15,397 nt of DNA from JAYEHK01 sp034659475 (lineage in GTDB: Bacteria; Bacillota; Syntrophomonadia; Syntrophomonadales; Syntrophomonadaceae), in contig JAYEHK010000096.1 of NCBI GenBank assembly GCA_034659475.1, forward strand, positions 1-15,397, given 5' to 3'. Below are positions 7,216-14,320 of the stretch, one piece after another. The notes beneath the pieces were generated by a model, which made no database searches, was not told the origin of the DNA, and was given only the letters and a program-made list of their open reading frames with translations. The translations under genes were made by a program, and so were the position numbers. Position 1 is the first letter of the stretch, and each line of letters opens with the position of its first letter.

Positions 7216-7971
7216 ATGAACAAACAAGCCATATCCAGGCCAATTTGTCTGGTAACAGGTAGCAGTCGTGGAATTGGAGCAGCAATTGTAAACGAGTTGT
7301 CAAAATCTGGAATAGCTATGGTTATTAATTACCGCTCGTCAAAGGAAAGCGCTCATAAACTAGCTGAAGAATGCAGGGCATCCGGAGGAAACCCACTGCT
7401 TGTACAGGCAGATATCCGCTATTCAGAAGAGGTAGACAGGATGTTTAAAGTAATCGAAACAGAACGGGGAAAAGTAGACCTTCTGGTTAACAATGCCGGT
7501 GTAGATCTGCGCGCACTTGTTACGGAAACCACCGATGATGAATGGCAAAAAGTAATGGATACTAATCTCAAGGGTCCTTTTTTGTGCTGCCGGCGGGCAC
7601 TGCCTCATATGATCCGGCAGCACTACGGCCGAATCATCAATATCGCCTCTGTATGGGGGCTGCGTGGCGCATCATACGAATCTGTCTATGCTGCTTCCAA
7701 AGGTGGCCTTATTGCCCTCACCCGGTCACTGGCCAGAGAGGTCGGTAATGCAGGAATAACTGTAAATGCGTTGGCCCCTGGGCCCATTGAAACAGATATG
7801 CTGACCGGGGAATTAGATGTTGAGGAAAAACAGGTCCTGATTGAGGAAATACCGGTCTCCCGTCTGGGGCGTCCGCAGGAAATCGCGTCCGCCTGTCGCT
7901 ACCTTTGTTCAGAAGAGGCAGCCTTTATAAATGGTCAAGTTTTGGTCATCGACGGAGGTTGGACCGTCTGA
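7216..7971 (+). CDS. SDR-family oxidoreductase, FabG-like 3-oxoacyl-ACP reductase
   Basis: This classical short-chain dehydrogenase/reductase of 251 aa probably reduces a 3-oxoacyl thioester or similar ketone with NAD(P)H in the cytoplasm. The start ATG at 7216 follows AGGAGG (7203-7208); an ATG 27 bases upstream overlaps no ribosome binding site. The Rossmann motif TGSSRGIG is at 14-21 and NNAG at 92-95. The catalytic set is N117, S145, Y158 and K162, with the usual YxxxK spacing. The arginine in NYRSS after the second strand suggests NADPH. The C-terminus ends in the usual VLVIDGGWTV. The length and the PGPIETDM loop fit FabG-like enzymes, but many SDRs of other substrate types look the same. 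It is a single gene, not next to fab or acp genes, so a dedicated role in fatty acid synthesis is not shown. Confidence 0.88.
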   Translation: MNKQAISRPICLVTGSSRGIGAAIVNELSKSGIAMVINYRSSKESAHKLAEECRASGGNPLLVQADIRYSEEVDRMFKVIETERGKVDLLVNNAGVDLRALVTETTDDEWQKVMDTNLKGPFLCCRRALPHMIRQHYGRIINIASVWGLRGASYESVYAASKGGLIALTRSLAREVGNAGITVNALAPGPIETDMLTGELDVEEKQVLIEEIPVSRLGRPQEIASACRYLCSEEAAFINGQVLVIDGGWTV

Positions 7972-8083
7972 ATCATTTCGATGACTCTGCTTATCCTGAT
8001 TCATTATCCTATAGATATTCACAACTCGATTCACTTGTTGTAAGTTGAATTGTACGACTTGCTACGCTTTCTTACAGAAATAA

Positions 8084-8108
8084 GAAGCCGGGATCTATTC
8101 CCGGCTTC
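8084..8108. terminator. Bidirectional terminator between SDR and triple peptidoglycan-binding genes
   Basis: A perfect 10-bp stem GAAGCCGGGA (8084-8093) / TCCCGGCTTC (8099-8108) with a five-base loop lies between two converging genes. On the minus strand it is followed by TTATTTCTG and on the plus strand by ACTTCTCTGTTC, so the T run is modest both ways. Confidence 0.75.
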
Positions 8109-8151
8109 ACTTCTCTGTTCAACAAGTATCTCTATGCTTTGTTTCTTAAAT

Positions 8152-8874
8152 TTACACAGGGGCAAGATGAAAATAGGTTTTTGGTCCTACAACCCCATCT
8201 ACTGCAATGGCAACTGACTTCTGCAAGTCTTTCACCGCTGTCTGCGTTACGATTCCAAACTTCCCATCCAAGATTCCATCATAAAACCCCTTGGCTTTCA
8301 AATTCTTTTGCAGGAAATACACATCATAGCCCTGATTGCGATCCGCTCTTGTTCTTTGTAGATACCGCCCTCCCATATACGTATAAAGGAACAATGCAAA
8401 ATAGGTTTTTGGTCCAACAATCCCATCTTGAACCAATCCCCGGTCCTTCTGAAACAGTTTTACCGCCGCCTGCGTTTTGGAACCAAAAATACTATCTGCC
8501 GATCCACCCAGGGCCATCGCATATTTCATCGCAGTGCTGGCCAGACGGTTTTGCAATACCCATACATCGCGACTGGACATACCTTTCTTTAATGTGCGTG
8601 AACCAAATACAGGCGCACCAGAAGGCAAATAGACACTCGTCTGCTGCCCAAAATATAGGAACGTATTTTTGCCAACAACGCCATCAACCGCAAGGCCAAA
8701 ATATTCCTGGAATTTCCTCACTGCTTCCTCTGTATTAGGACCGAAAAATCCATCCGTAACCAGCGAAGGAGCACCTATAATAGGAAGGTGATTAAGCAAA
8801 TACTGTAAGATCTCTACATCTGTGCCAGAACTATTTAGCCGTAAGACTCGACTCCCAAAATTGACATAAGCCAA
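8152..8874 (-). CDS. Protein of three peptidoglycan-binding domains, probably sporulation-expressed
   Basis: The protein is three PG_binding_1 repeats and little else, at about residues 8-75, 88-165 and 170-240. Each ends with the same signature: DGFFGPNTEEAV...DGVVGKNT, DSIFGSKTQAAV...DGIVGPKT and DGKFGIVTQTAV...DGVVGPKT. I choose TTG 8872-8874 as start (240 aa), because AAAGGAGG (8883-8890) lies eight bases before it. The upstream GTG at 8904 lies before the predicted transcription start. No signal peptide, transmembrane segment or catalytic domain (amidase, lytic) is present, so the protein appears to be made inside the cell. A sigma-K-like promoter upstream points to late mother-cell expression, where such a protein could act on cortex or coat from the cytoplasmic side. 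Domain content is certain; the sporulation role is inferred from the promoter alone. Confidence 0.85.
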   Translation of the reverse strand: MAYVNFGSRVLRLNSSGTDVEILQYLLNHLPIIGAPSLVTDGFFGPNTEEAVRKFQEYFGLAVDGVVGKNTFLYFGQQTSVYLPSGAPVFGSRTLKKGMSSRDVWVLQNRLASTAMKYAMALGGSADSIFGSKTQAAVKLFQKDRGLVQDGIVGPKTYFALFLYTYMGGRYLQRTRADRNQGYDVYFLQKNLKAKGFYDGILDGKFGIVTQTAVKDLQKSVAIAVDGVVGPKTYFHLAPV

Positions 8875-8906
8875 AATTCGTGCCTCCTTTCCATTCAAAC
8901 TCACTG

Positions 8907-8935
8907 TATTTTATGAAAGGAGCTAGCAAATGGTT
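8907..8935 (-). promoter_or_regulatory. Sigma-K-like promoter
   Basis: On the minus strand AACC (8935-8932) is followed after exactly 16 bases by CATAAAATA (8915-8907). This fits the published sigma-K pattern, AC in the -35 region and CATAnnnTA at -10. The start point near 8900 leaves about 26 bases to the TTG start and includes the ribosome binding site. No competing sigma-A promoter is seen. Confidence 0.55.
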
Positions 8936-9015
8936 ACCACTGAAGGTTGTTATTTCCATATACAAGCCGGTTATGTTTGTTTCTACCTGCGTTGATTTTT
9001 AAAATGTTTTCCATT

Positions 9016-9043
9016 AAAAAACCCGTCACATTCAGTGACGGGT
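9016..9043 (-). terminator. Intrinsic terminator of FGGY kinase gene
   Basis: On the minus strand a perfect 9-bp stem ACCCGTCAC/GTGACGGGT with a five-base loop is followed by six T residues. It lies 29 bases after the kinase stop codon. Confidence 0.9.
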
Positions 9044-9071
9044 GCATGTCTCGTAAGTGAATAGTATCCAT

Positions 9072-10586
9072 TTAACAACCCAATTTATTTAATACCTCTT
9101 TTTGATATCTATAATGATTTTCATATATTCTTGAATTAGTTACGTTCGCACGATATGTATTGGTAATATTATAAGTACCAGCCAGAGCATCTTTTAAGTT
9201 CTCGATATCGCCGTTTGCATATGCCGCAATAATACAATTTGTCAGGACAGCACCGCCTGCAATTTCTAATGTGATAGCCTCACTTCTCATAACATCTGCC
9301 TTTATTTGATTCCACAGATCATCGCTGCTTCCCCCCTCGGTAATGGTAAGTCTGTTGATTTCAATACCTGCATTTCGATAAGCATCTGTGATTTCCATGT
9401 ACTCATAAGCAATTGCTTCCAGAACAGCTCTCCATAAAACAAACTGGTCCGTATCTAAAGTCATGTTCAGGAACGAACCTTTGACGTTTGAAAACTCACC
9501 ATATCCGCCAGTTAAGTATGGTAAAAAGATCACCCCGTTGCACCCCGGTGCAACTTCTTCAGCTCCCTTGCTTAACCATTGATAATAACTGTCATCCTCC
9601 GCTTTTTGACAGATGTTATCCTTAAACCAGCGCAGTGCAAGACCTCCAGTCCTGACAAATCCCCAATAAAAATACGTATTTTCCAAAGTGCCGCTATTGA
9701 AAATAAGTTCGCTTCCTTTTTGGCTCAGTTCCGGAATAATTCCATTTGTAGAAACACAGAACATCGCACATGTCCCAGCAACATCCACAGCCTTATTGGC
9801 CTCAAGGATTCCGCTTCCCAGTATGGACTGCATGGTGTCACCTGCACCAGCACAAATTGGAATACCAACCGGACATCCTGTTTCCTGTGCCACTTCTTCC
9901 GATAAAACACCAATAATATCCCAGGGCCTTACAATTTTAGGCAGATAGCCTTTATCGATTCCCAGTATCGCAAGCTGCTCCTCAGACCATTCTTTTTCGT
10001 ATACACGGTATCCAAGACCCCAACCCGACATTGCTCCCCAGTCAATAAAAGCATCTTTGCTATTTAATCCTGCAAGATTGAGCAAAATATAAGGAGCATT
10101 ATGAACAAATTTCTCGCCTTTTTCCTGAAAAGCCTTATTATTGGCTAACAGCCATCTTGCCTGTAATGCAGGGAACATACAACTGGGATCAGCATTCCCC
10201 GTTTCTTCTCCCCATATATCCAGATCCATTTTTTTAAGTATTTCAGCATCATTCTGTGTTCTTGAATCCAAATAGTTTATATAAGGTGTGATGGCCTTGC
10301 CTCTTTCGTCTATACCGACAATTCCGCAGATAATTCCATCACCCATAATTGCTTTGATTAAGCCAGGATCTATTTGCATTTTTTCCAATTGTTGAATGCA
10401 CTGTTTCATTCCCAGCTTGGTAAGTGCCAAATATTCGTCCGCATCCATCTCAACCCATCCCGGATGCGGAAATGTCAGGGTCGTCTGATTTGATGATTTC
10501 GCTATACATTGCATATTTTGATCGTATACAGCCACTTTTACGCTTTGCGTTCCTGCATCAAAACCCAGATAATATTTTTCCATCAT
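9072..10586 (-). CDS. FGGY-family carbohydrate kinase, xylulokinase-like
   Basis: This 504-aa ATP-dependent sugar kinase has the two-lobed ASKHA fold. The N-terminal phosphate loop is FDAGTQS (9-15). GWVEMDADEY (43-52) and PYINYLDSRT (101-110) are sugar-side motifs typical of the family. GAGD ends at D250, the expected catalytic base. EGGSSDDLWNQIKADV (407-422) is the C-terminal FGGY signature. The start ATG-ATG pair follows GAAGGAGATG; either methionine could be used. Members of this family phosphorylate xylulose, ribulose, fuculose, glycerol, erythritol and others, and the substrate cannot be fixed by eye. The sequence resembles the xylulokinase branch most. No sugar transporter or isomerase is nearby. 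Instead it lies beside the vitamin B6 genes, transcribed in the same direction as the PdxR-type regulator but separated from it by about 400 bases, so it is unlikely to share its transcript. The terminator is at 9016-9043. Confidence 0.85.
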   Translation of the reverse strand: MMEKYYLGFDAGTQSVKVAVYDQNMQCIAKSSNQTTLTFPHPGWVEMDADEYLALTKLGMKQCIQQLEKMQIDPGLIKAIMGDGIICGIVGIDERGKAITPYINYLDSRTQNDAEILKKMDLDIWGEETGNADPSCMFPALQARWLLANNKAFQEKGEKFVHNAPYILLNLAGLNSKDAFIDWGAMSGWGLGYRVYEKEWSEEQLAILGIDKGYLPKIVRPWDIIGVLSEEVAQETGCPVGIPICAGAGDTMQSILGSGILEANKAVDVAGTCAMFCVSTNGIIPELSQKGSELIFNSGTLENTYFYWGFVRTGGLALRWFKDNICQKAEDDSYYQWLSKGAEEVAPGCNGVIFLPYLTGGYGEFSNVKGSFLNMTLDTDQFVLWRAVLEAIAYEYMEITDAYRNAGIEINRLTITEGGSSDDLWNQIKADVMRSEAITLEIAGGAVLTNCIIAAYANGDIENLKDALAGTYNITNTYRANVTNSRIYENHYRYQKEVLNKLGC

Positions 10587-10762
10587 TTACATCTCCTTCA
10601 AAACTTAAAACCACGGGGAAGTGGCCTCCTATGATTCCATAAGCCCCAAAACTTATCCTCTTATTCTTTCCCAAATGAGTCACATCCAATTATAATTGTA
10701 TCCATTCTGATCACATATTCATATGCAAAAATTTATTTTTTGCTGCTTATGACGATGATTAA

Positions 10763-10849
10763 AATCATTGCCCCGCGTGTGGATCCAACGTTGAACCGGA
10801 TGACCAATATTGTAAGGCGTGTGGTTTGTTTATCGGCAACAATCAATAA
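10763..10849 (+). pseudogene. Remnant of a double zinc-ribbon protein gene
   Basis: Translation from 10769 gives CPACGSN, then EPDDQYCKACG, then LFIGNNQ and a stop at 10847-10849. Two CxxC pairs 14-15 residues apart, with the acidic turn before the second, are the pattern of zinc_ribbon/DZR domains of Bacillota. The frame has no start codon: an in-frame TAA at 10760-10762 sits directly before it, and there is no ribosome binding site. An ATG at 10750-10752 (followed by ACG ATG ATT) lies one base out of frame, so a small deletion would explain the loss. It is read on the strand opposite to both flanking genes. I regard it as a decayed fragment, not an expressed gene. Confidence 0.5.
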
Positions 10850-10886
10850 ACCAATGGGAAGTACAAAAAACGCGCAGTAGGTACAA

Positions 10887-10926
10887 ACTAACTATGCTAT
10901 CCATCAAGATATCGGGATAGCTTAGT
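10887..10926 (-). terminator. Possible terminator of the MocR regulator gene
   Basis: GCTATCC (10896-10902) and GGATAGC (10915-10921) pair, and the stem extends with ACTAA/TTAGT around a four-base bulge. On the minus strand it is followed by a weak T-rich stretch (TTAGTTTG). It lies 58 bases after the regulator stop codon. Confidence 0.4.
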
Positions 10927-10983
10927 ACTGTTATGTTGATTGATATTCAACTGCCAAACGGAAAACAACGGTATTCGTTAACA

Positions 10984-12393
10984 TCATTCAGCAAAAAACC
11001 ATGCATCATGTAATTTCTTAACAGCAGTTCCTATTTGTTCTTCCGTCATCGTTGCAAAACCCAATAAAATGCTTGGCGATTTTTCAATATCCTGTTTATC
11101 AAAATAATATTTATTGATCCCATGCACTTTTATTCCCTTTTGTAAGGCAGATGATACCAACTGGTTTTCTGTCATTCCGTTATTCACTTTGAACAGTAAA
11201 TGTAAGCCGGCATCAGCACCCAATACTTGAATATTACAATTTAAATCGGTTAAATTTTTCACTAAGATTTCGCGCTTTCTCCGATAAATATTTCTCATTT
11301 TATTCAGGTGTCTTTCAAAATACCCATCCTGAATAAATTTAGATAGTATCTTTTGCTCTATAGTCGGAACAGGGCAAATTATAAACGAAAGATTCTCCAC
11401 ATATTTTTTCAAAAGATGATTGGGCAATACCATATAGCTAACTCTGATAGATGGAGATAGAGATTTTGAAAAAGCCCCCATATAGATGACTTTCTCATTG
11501 GAATCTAAACCTTGCATAGCAGGTATCGGTTTACCACTATATTTAAATTCACTGTCATAATCATCTTCCATAATATATCGTCCATTCGCTTCATTGGCCC
11601 AATTAAGAATCTGTACTCTTCTATTAATCGACATGATCTGTCCTGAAGGGAACTGATGTGCCGGAGTGATGCACAAAACATTCGCCTGGCTCTCTATGAT
11701 TTCTTCCAGCACCATACCTCCTTCATCAATATTTAATGCTTTCAATTTTGCCTGATTGCTGGTAAATACTAAATTAAGCTTTTCATAACCGGGATTTTCA
11801 ATACCATAAACAGTGTCCCTGCTGAATAATTGAATGAGTATTTGTATCAAAAATTCAGTACCGGAGCTTATTATTATTTGCTCAGCCGAGCAATTGACTC
11901 CCCTGGATTGATGTAAATAATCAGCAATGCTCTTGCGTAGGCAACTATGACCTTGTGAATCTCCAAGTTGCAGTAGTTCTAGATCATATTCATTAATAAC
12001 TTCCCTGGTAAGTTTGCGCCAGGTGGTAAAAGGAAAGTTATGCGTGTCAACCCCATGATAAGAGAAATCATATTCAACCTCACGCTGATCTGGTTTTTGA
12101 TTAATATCCCTGAATTCTTTATGTAAATCCAATTTTATAATATTATCGATTTTACAAACATAGAAACCCTTTCTTCCGATTGGCACAACATAACCCTCTT
12201 CAATTAATTGGTCATATGCCGCCTGGATCGTATTTTGACTGATTCCTAAATACGATGACAGCTTTCTCTTGGAGGGAAGCTTAGTATCATAACCTATCCT
12301 TCCTGACTGAATCTCTGATTTTATAAAAGAATACAACTGTTGATAAATGGGGATTCTACTCTCTGAATCAATTACAAATGTAAGCATATCCAT
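10984..12393 (-). CDS. pdxR: MocR-family (GntR-aminotransferase) regulator, PdxR-like
   Basis: This is a fusion of an N-terminal GntR winged-helix DNA-binding domain (about residues 10-80, IPIYQQLYSFIKSEI...LPSKRKLSSYLGISQNTI) to a fold-type I aminotransferase domain that senses pyridoxal phosphate (PLP). The PLP lysine is K310 in AFSKSLSPSIR. Partner residues D277 and Y279 lie in EDDYDSEF, spaced as in GabR. I start it at ATG 12391-12393 (469 aa), where AAGGAG is seven bases upstream; the ATG at 12450 lies in the operator region and has no ribosome binding site. It is divergent from pdxS-pdxT with a 125-base gap. That is the classical arrangement of PdxR, which activates pdxST when PLP is low and often represses itself. 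The placement makes PdxR the best call, although the MocR family also includes GabR, TauR and others. An intact PLP site argues for real PLP sensing. Confidence 0.88.
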   Translation of the reverse strand: MDMLTFVIDSESRIPIYQQLYSFIKSEIQSGRIGYDTKLPSKRKLSSYLGISQNTIQAAYDQLIEEGYVVPIGRKGFYVCKIDNIIKLDLHKEFRDINQKPDQREVEYDFSYHGVDTHNFPFTTWRKLTREVINEYDLELLQLGDSQGHSCLRKSIADYLHQSRGVNCSAEQIIISSGTEFLIQILIQLFSRDTVYGIENPGYEKLNLVFTSNQAKLKALNIDEGGMVLEEIIESQANVLCITPAHQFPSGQIMSINRRVQILNWANEANGRYIMEDDYDSEFKYSGKPIPAMQGLDSNEKVIYMGAFSKSLSPSIRVSYMVLPNHLLKKYVENLSFIICPVPTIEQKILSKFIQDGYFERHLNKMRNIYRRKREILVKNLTDLNCNIQVLGADAGLHLLFKVNNGMTENQLVSSALQKGIKVHGINKYYFDKQDIEKSPSILLGFATMTEEQIGTAVKKLHDAWFFAE

Positions 12394-12409
12394 TATAAAA
12401 CTCCTTACA

Positions 12410-12455
12410 CTGATACCATTAACTTTATGATTTCTGATACTTATGATCATATCAG
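12410..12455. promoter_or_regulatory. Candidate PdxR operator
   Basis: CTGATAC occurs at 12410-12416 and again at 12434-12440, a direct repeat with a 24-base period. The second copy also pairs with TATCAG (12450-12455) as an inverted repeat around TGATCA. Direct repeats about two helical turns apart are typical MocR targets. The boxes lie immediately upstream of and across the pdxS -35 region, and inside the regulator's own leader. Confidence 0.5.
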
Positions 12456-12469
12456 ATCTAAATTATAAT
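12441..12469 (+). promoter_or_regulatory. pdxS-pdxT promoter
   Basis: A perfect TATAAT (12464-12469) has a poor -35 partner TTATGA (12441-12446) at 17 bases, which is expected for an activator-dependent promoter. The leader to the pdxS ATG is about 43 bases. The same TATTATAA core reads as TATAAT on the minus strand (12467-12462), so the divergent regulator promoter may overlap it. Confidence 0.6.
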
Positions 12470-12518
12470 ACACAACAAGGAAATAATCACATTAAATTTA
12501 CACGAGGAGCTGAACAAA

Positions 12519-13391
12519 ATGAATGATCGCAGTCAATTGAACAAAAATTTGGCCCAAATGCTTAAGGGTGGAGTTATTATGGATGTAACAACGCCCGAAC
12601 AGGCACGTATAGCTGAGGCAGCAGGCGCCTGTGCCGTTATGGCATTAGAAAGAATACCAGCTGACATTCGTGCAGCAGGCGGGGTTTCAAGAATGAGCGA
12701 CCCTACAATGATTAAGAGCATACAACAGGCAGTTTCAATACCTGTTATGGCAAAAGTTCGTATTGGTCATTTCGCAGAAGCCATGATTCTTCAAGCCATT
12801 GAAATAGATTATATTGATGAAAGTGAAGTTCTCTCTCCGGCAGATGATAGCTTCCATATTAATAAAAATGATTTTGCTGTTCCTTTTGTTTGTGGAGCAA
12901 AAAATTTAGGAGAAGCCTTGAGAAGAGTTAGTGAAGGCGCTTCCATGATTCGTACCAAAGGCGAACCAGGTACCGGAGATATCATTCAGGCAGTACGCCA
13001 CATGAGGCTCATTACTCAACAGATAAGGCAATTGCAAAGCATGAGAACGGATGAATTATATAAAGCCGCAAAAGATTTACAGGTATCCTATGAATTAGTT
13101 AACTACGTTCACCTAAATGGCAAATTACCGGTCGTTAACTTTGCTGCGGGCGGAGTTGCAACACCTGCTGATGCTGCTTTAATGATGCATTTGGGAGCCG
13201 AGGGCGTATTTGTTGGATCGGGTATATTCAAATCCAATAATTCTGCCAAACGGGCACAGGCAATTGTAAAGGCAGTGACCAACTACAATGATCCTGCTAT
13301 CCTGGCCGAGATATCGGAAGATCTAGGCGGTGCAATGGTAGGCATCAACGAACAGGAAATAGAGTTAATCATGGCCGAGCGAGGGATATAA
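12519..13391 (+). CDS. pdxS: Pyridoxal 5'-phosphate synthase subunit PdxS
   Basis: PdxS condenses ribose 5-phosphate (or ribulose 5-phosphate), glyceraldehyde 3-phosphate and ammonia to make PLP directly in the cytoplasm. It forms a (beta/alpha)8 barrel that assembles as a dodecamer with PdxT. The sequence is 290 aa, the usual length. Catalytic residues are in place: D22 in GGVIMDV, K79 in VMAKVRIGH and K147 in MIRTKGEPGTG. The last two are the lysines that hold the sugar and the intermediate. GGVATPADAALMM (about 206-218) and GVFVGSGIF are the phosphate-binding loops. The start follows GAGGAGC nine bases upstream. The stop overlaps the pdxT start by one base (TAATG), so the two are co-transcribed and probably coupled in translation. 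It is controlled by the divergent PdxR-like regulator. Confidence 0.98.
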   Translation: MNDRSQLNKNLAQMLKGGVIMDVTTPEQARIAEAAGACAVMALERIPADIRAAGGVSRMSDPTMIKSIQQAVSIPVMAKVRIGHFAEAMILQAIEIDYIDESEVLSPADDSFHINKNDFAVPFVCGAKNLGEALRRVSEGASMIRTKGEPGTGDIIQAVRHMRLITQQIRQLQSMRTDELYKAAKDLQVSYELVNYVHLNGKLPVVNFAAGGVATPADAALMMHLGAEGVFVGSGIFKSNNSAKRAQAIVKAVTNYNDPAILAEISEDLGGAMVGINEQEIELIMAERGI

Positions 13392-13963
13392 TGCAAAAGA
13401 ACATAGGCGTTTTAGCAGTGCAAGGTGCTTTTGCGGAGCACGTTGATACTTTGAAAAAATTAGGTGCAAATGTAATAGAAATCAGACAAAAAGCTGATCT
13501 AACCAACAATCAAATGGATGGGATTATTTTGCCTGGTGGAGAAAGTACCGTTATCGGTAAGTTGCTTAGGGAACTGGACATCTTTGATTATTTACAGCAG
13601 TCAATCAGTAACGGCTTACCTGTTTTAGGAACTTGTGCCGGTCTAATCCTGCTGGCAAAAAACATTTCTAATGATGAGAATGTTTACTTAAACACAATGG
13701 ATATAACCGTAAAGAGAAATGCTTATGGGCGTCAGCTTGGAAGTTTTCATACTTATGAACAATTTGCTAGTGTTGGTGAAGTGCCCATGACTTTCATCAG
13801 AGCCCCCTACATTGAATCAGTAGAAAAGAATGTTGAGATATTGGCTATGGTTGATGGTCATATAGTCGCAGCAAAACAGGATAATATGATCGTAACCTCA
13901 TTTCATCCTGAATTAACCGCAGATTTAAGGATTCATCGTTTCTTCTTGGATCTAACAGCATAG
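13391..13963 (+). CDS. pdxT: Pyridoxal 5'-phosphate synthase glutaminase subunit PdxT
   Basis: PdxT is the class I glutamine amidotransferase that releases ammonia from glutamine and channels it to PdxS. At 190 aa it has the normal length. The oxyanion strand LPGGEST is at 48-54. The nucleophile is C82 in LGTCAGL, and the triad is completed by H172 and E174 in SFHPELT. QLGSFH and FIRAP are the expected conserved loops. The start codon overlaps the pdxS stop by one base, and AGCGAGGG inside the end of pdxS serves as its ribosome binding site. A terminator follows at 14001-14055. Confidence 0.98.
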   Translation: MQKNIGVLAVQGAFAEHVDTLKKLGANVIEIRQKADLTNNQMDGIILPGGESTVIGKLLRELDIFDYLQQSISNGLPVLGTCAGLILLAKNISNDENVYLNTMDITVKRNAYGRQLGSFHTYEQFASVGEVPMTFIRAPYIESVEKNVEILAMVDGHIVAAKQDNMIVTSFHPELTADLRIHRFFLDLTA

Positions 13964-14000
13964 ACAGGGATTTATTTGTTCACTCACATCAAATAAATAC

Positions 14001-14055
14001 GGTGAACCAGAAGGTTACATGAAAACCGCCTCCTGGTTCACCTTTGGTTTTTCTT
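14001..14055. terminator. Bidirectional terminator between pdxT and small membrane protein gene
   Basis: A perfect 10-bp stem GGTGAACCAG (14001-14010) / CTGGTTCACC (14033-14042), with extra AGG/CCT pairing inside the loop, is followed on the plus strand by TTTGGTTTTTC. On the minus strand it is followed by GTATTTATTTG. The stop codon of the minus-strand gene (14038-14040) lies within the right arm of the stem. Confidence 0.75.
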
Positions 14056-14211
14056 GAGCCATTGTATACACTGCCAATCGATTAAGGCCAGAGCAATATA
14101 CATCAACCAAAATAGTAGAGAAAAGGCTGTACCCTCATATACACCCCAGAACACTAAAAACAACAGGAATAAAGTTAGAATAACAGATAGGATCTTCACG
14201 TTTCGAATCAT
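14038..14211 (-). CDS. Small two-span membrane protein, 57 aa, unknown function
   Basis: The start ATG at 14209-14211 follows GTAAGGAGG eight bases upstream; a longer frame to 14247 would put the ribosome binding site inside the gene, so I reject it. The protein has two hydrophobic helices, about residues 7-25 (ILSVILTLFLLFLVFWGVY) and 29-49, joined by EGTA, with basic ends (MIRNVK and WLKKNQR). This suggests a hairpin in the membrane with both ends in the cytoplasm. I recognise no family. It has its own good sigma-A promoter and stands alone. A 7-bp hairpin (GTGTG...CACAC core) in the leader just before the ribosome binding site could affect translation. Confidence 0.7.
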   Translation of the reverse strand: MIRNVKILSVILTLFLLFLVFWGVYEGTAFSLLFWLMYIALALIDWQCIQWLKKNQR

Positions 14212-14282
14212 ACACTTTGCCTCCTTACGTGTGATCATCTGCCACACATCTATGCTCAGCTAAACGCTATGATCGTTATAAA

Positions 14283-14311
14283 AAGATACTCGTAAATCAT
14301 CTTTCTGTCAA
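14283..14311 (-). promoter_or_regulatory. Promoter of small membrane protein gene
   Basis: On the minus strand TTGACA (14311-14306) is followed after 17 bases by TATCTT (14288-14283). The start point near 14276 gives a leader of about 65 bases. The -35 box lies ten bases from the edge of the inverted-repeat element. Confidence 0.65.
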
Positions 14312-14320
14312 TAACCATTC

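Larger units (their letters stand above)
10587..10983. other. Intergenic region between kinase and MocR regulator
   Basis: No intact gene is present. It holds the kinase ribosome binding site and leader, in which a small hairpin CCAC/GTGG around 10612-10625 is followed on the minus strand by TTTTAAG. A minus-strand TATAAT (10694-10689) is a possible kinase -10 box with a poor -35. A zinc-ribbon gene remnant (10763-10849, plus) and an imperfect hairpin at 10887-10926 complete it. Confidence 0.5.

Noticed and set aside
7039..7227. 62-codon minus-strand frame in the divergent intergenic region
   Set aside because: It overlaps the promoter, ribosome binding site and start of the SDR gene and has no recognisable feature.
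8139..8738. 199-codon plus-strand open frame opposite the triple peptidoglycan-binding gene
   Set aside because: It mirrors three repeats of a clear gene on the other strand; the proline- and histidine-rich translation is typical of an antisense shadow.
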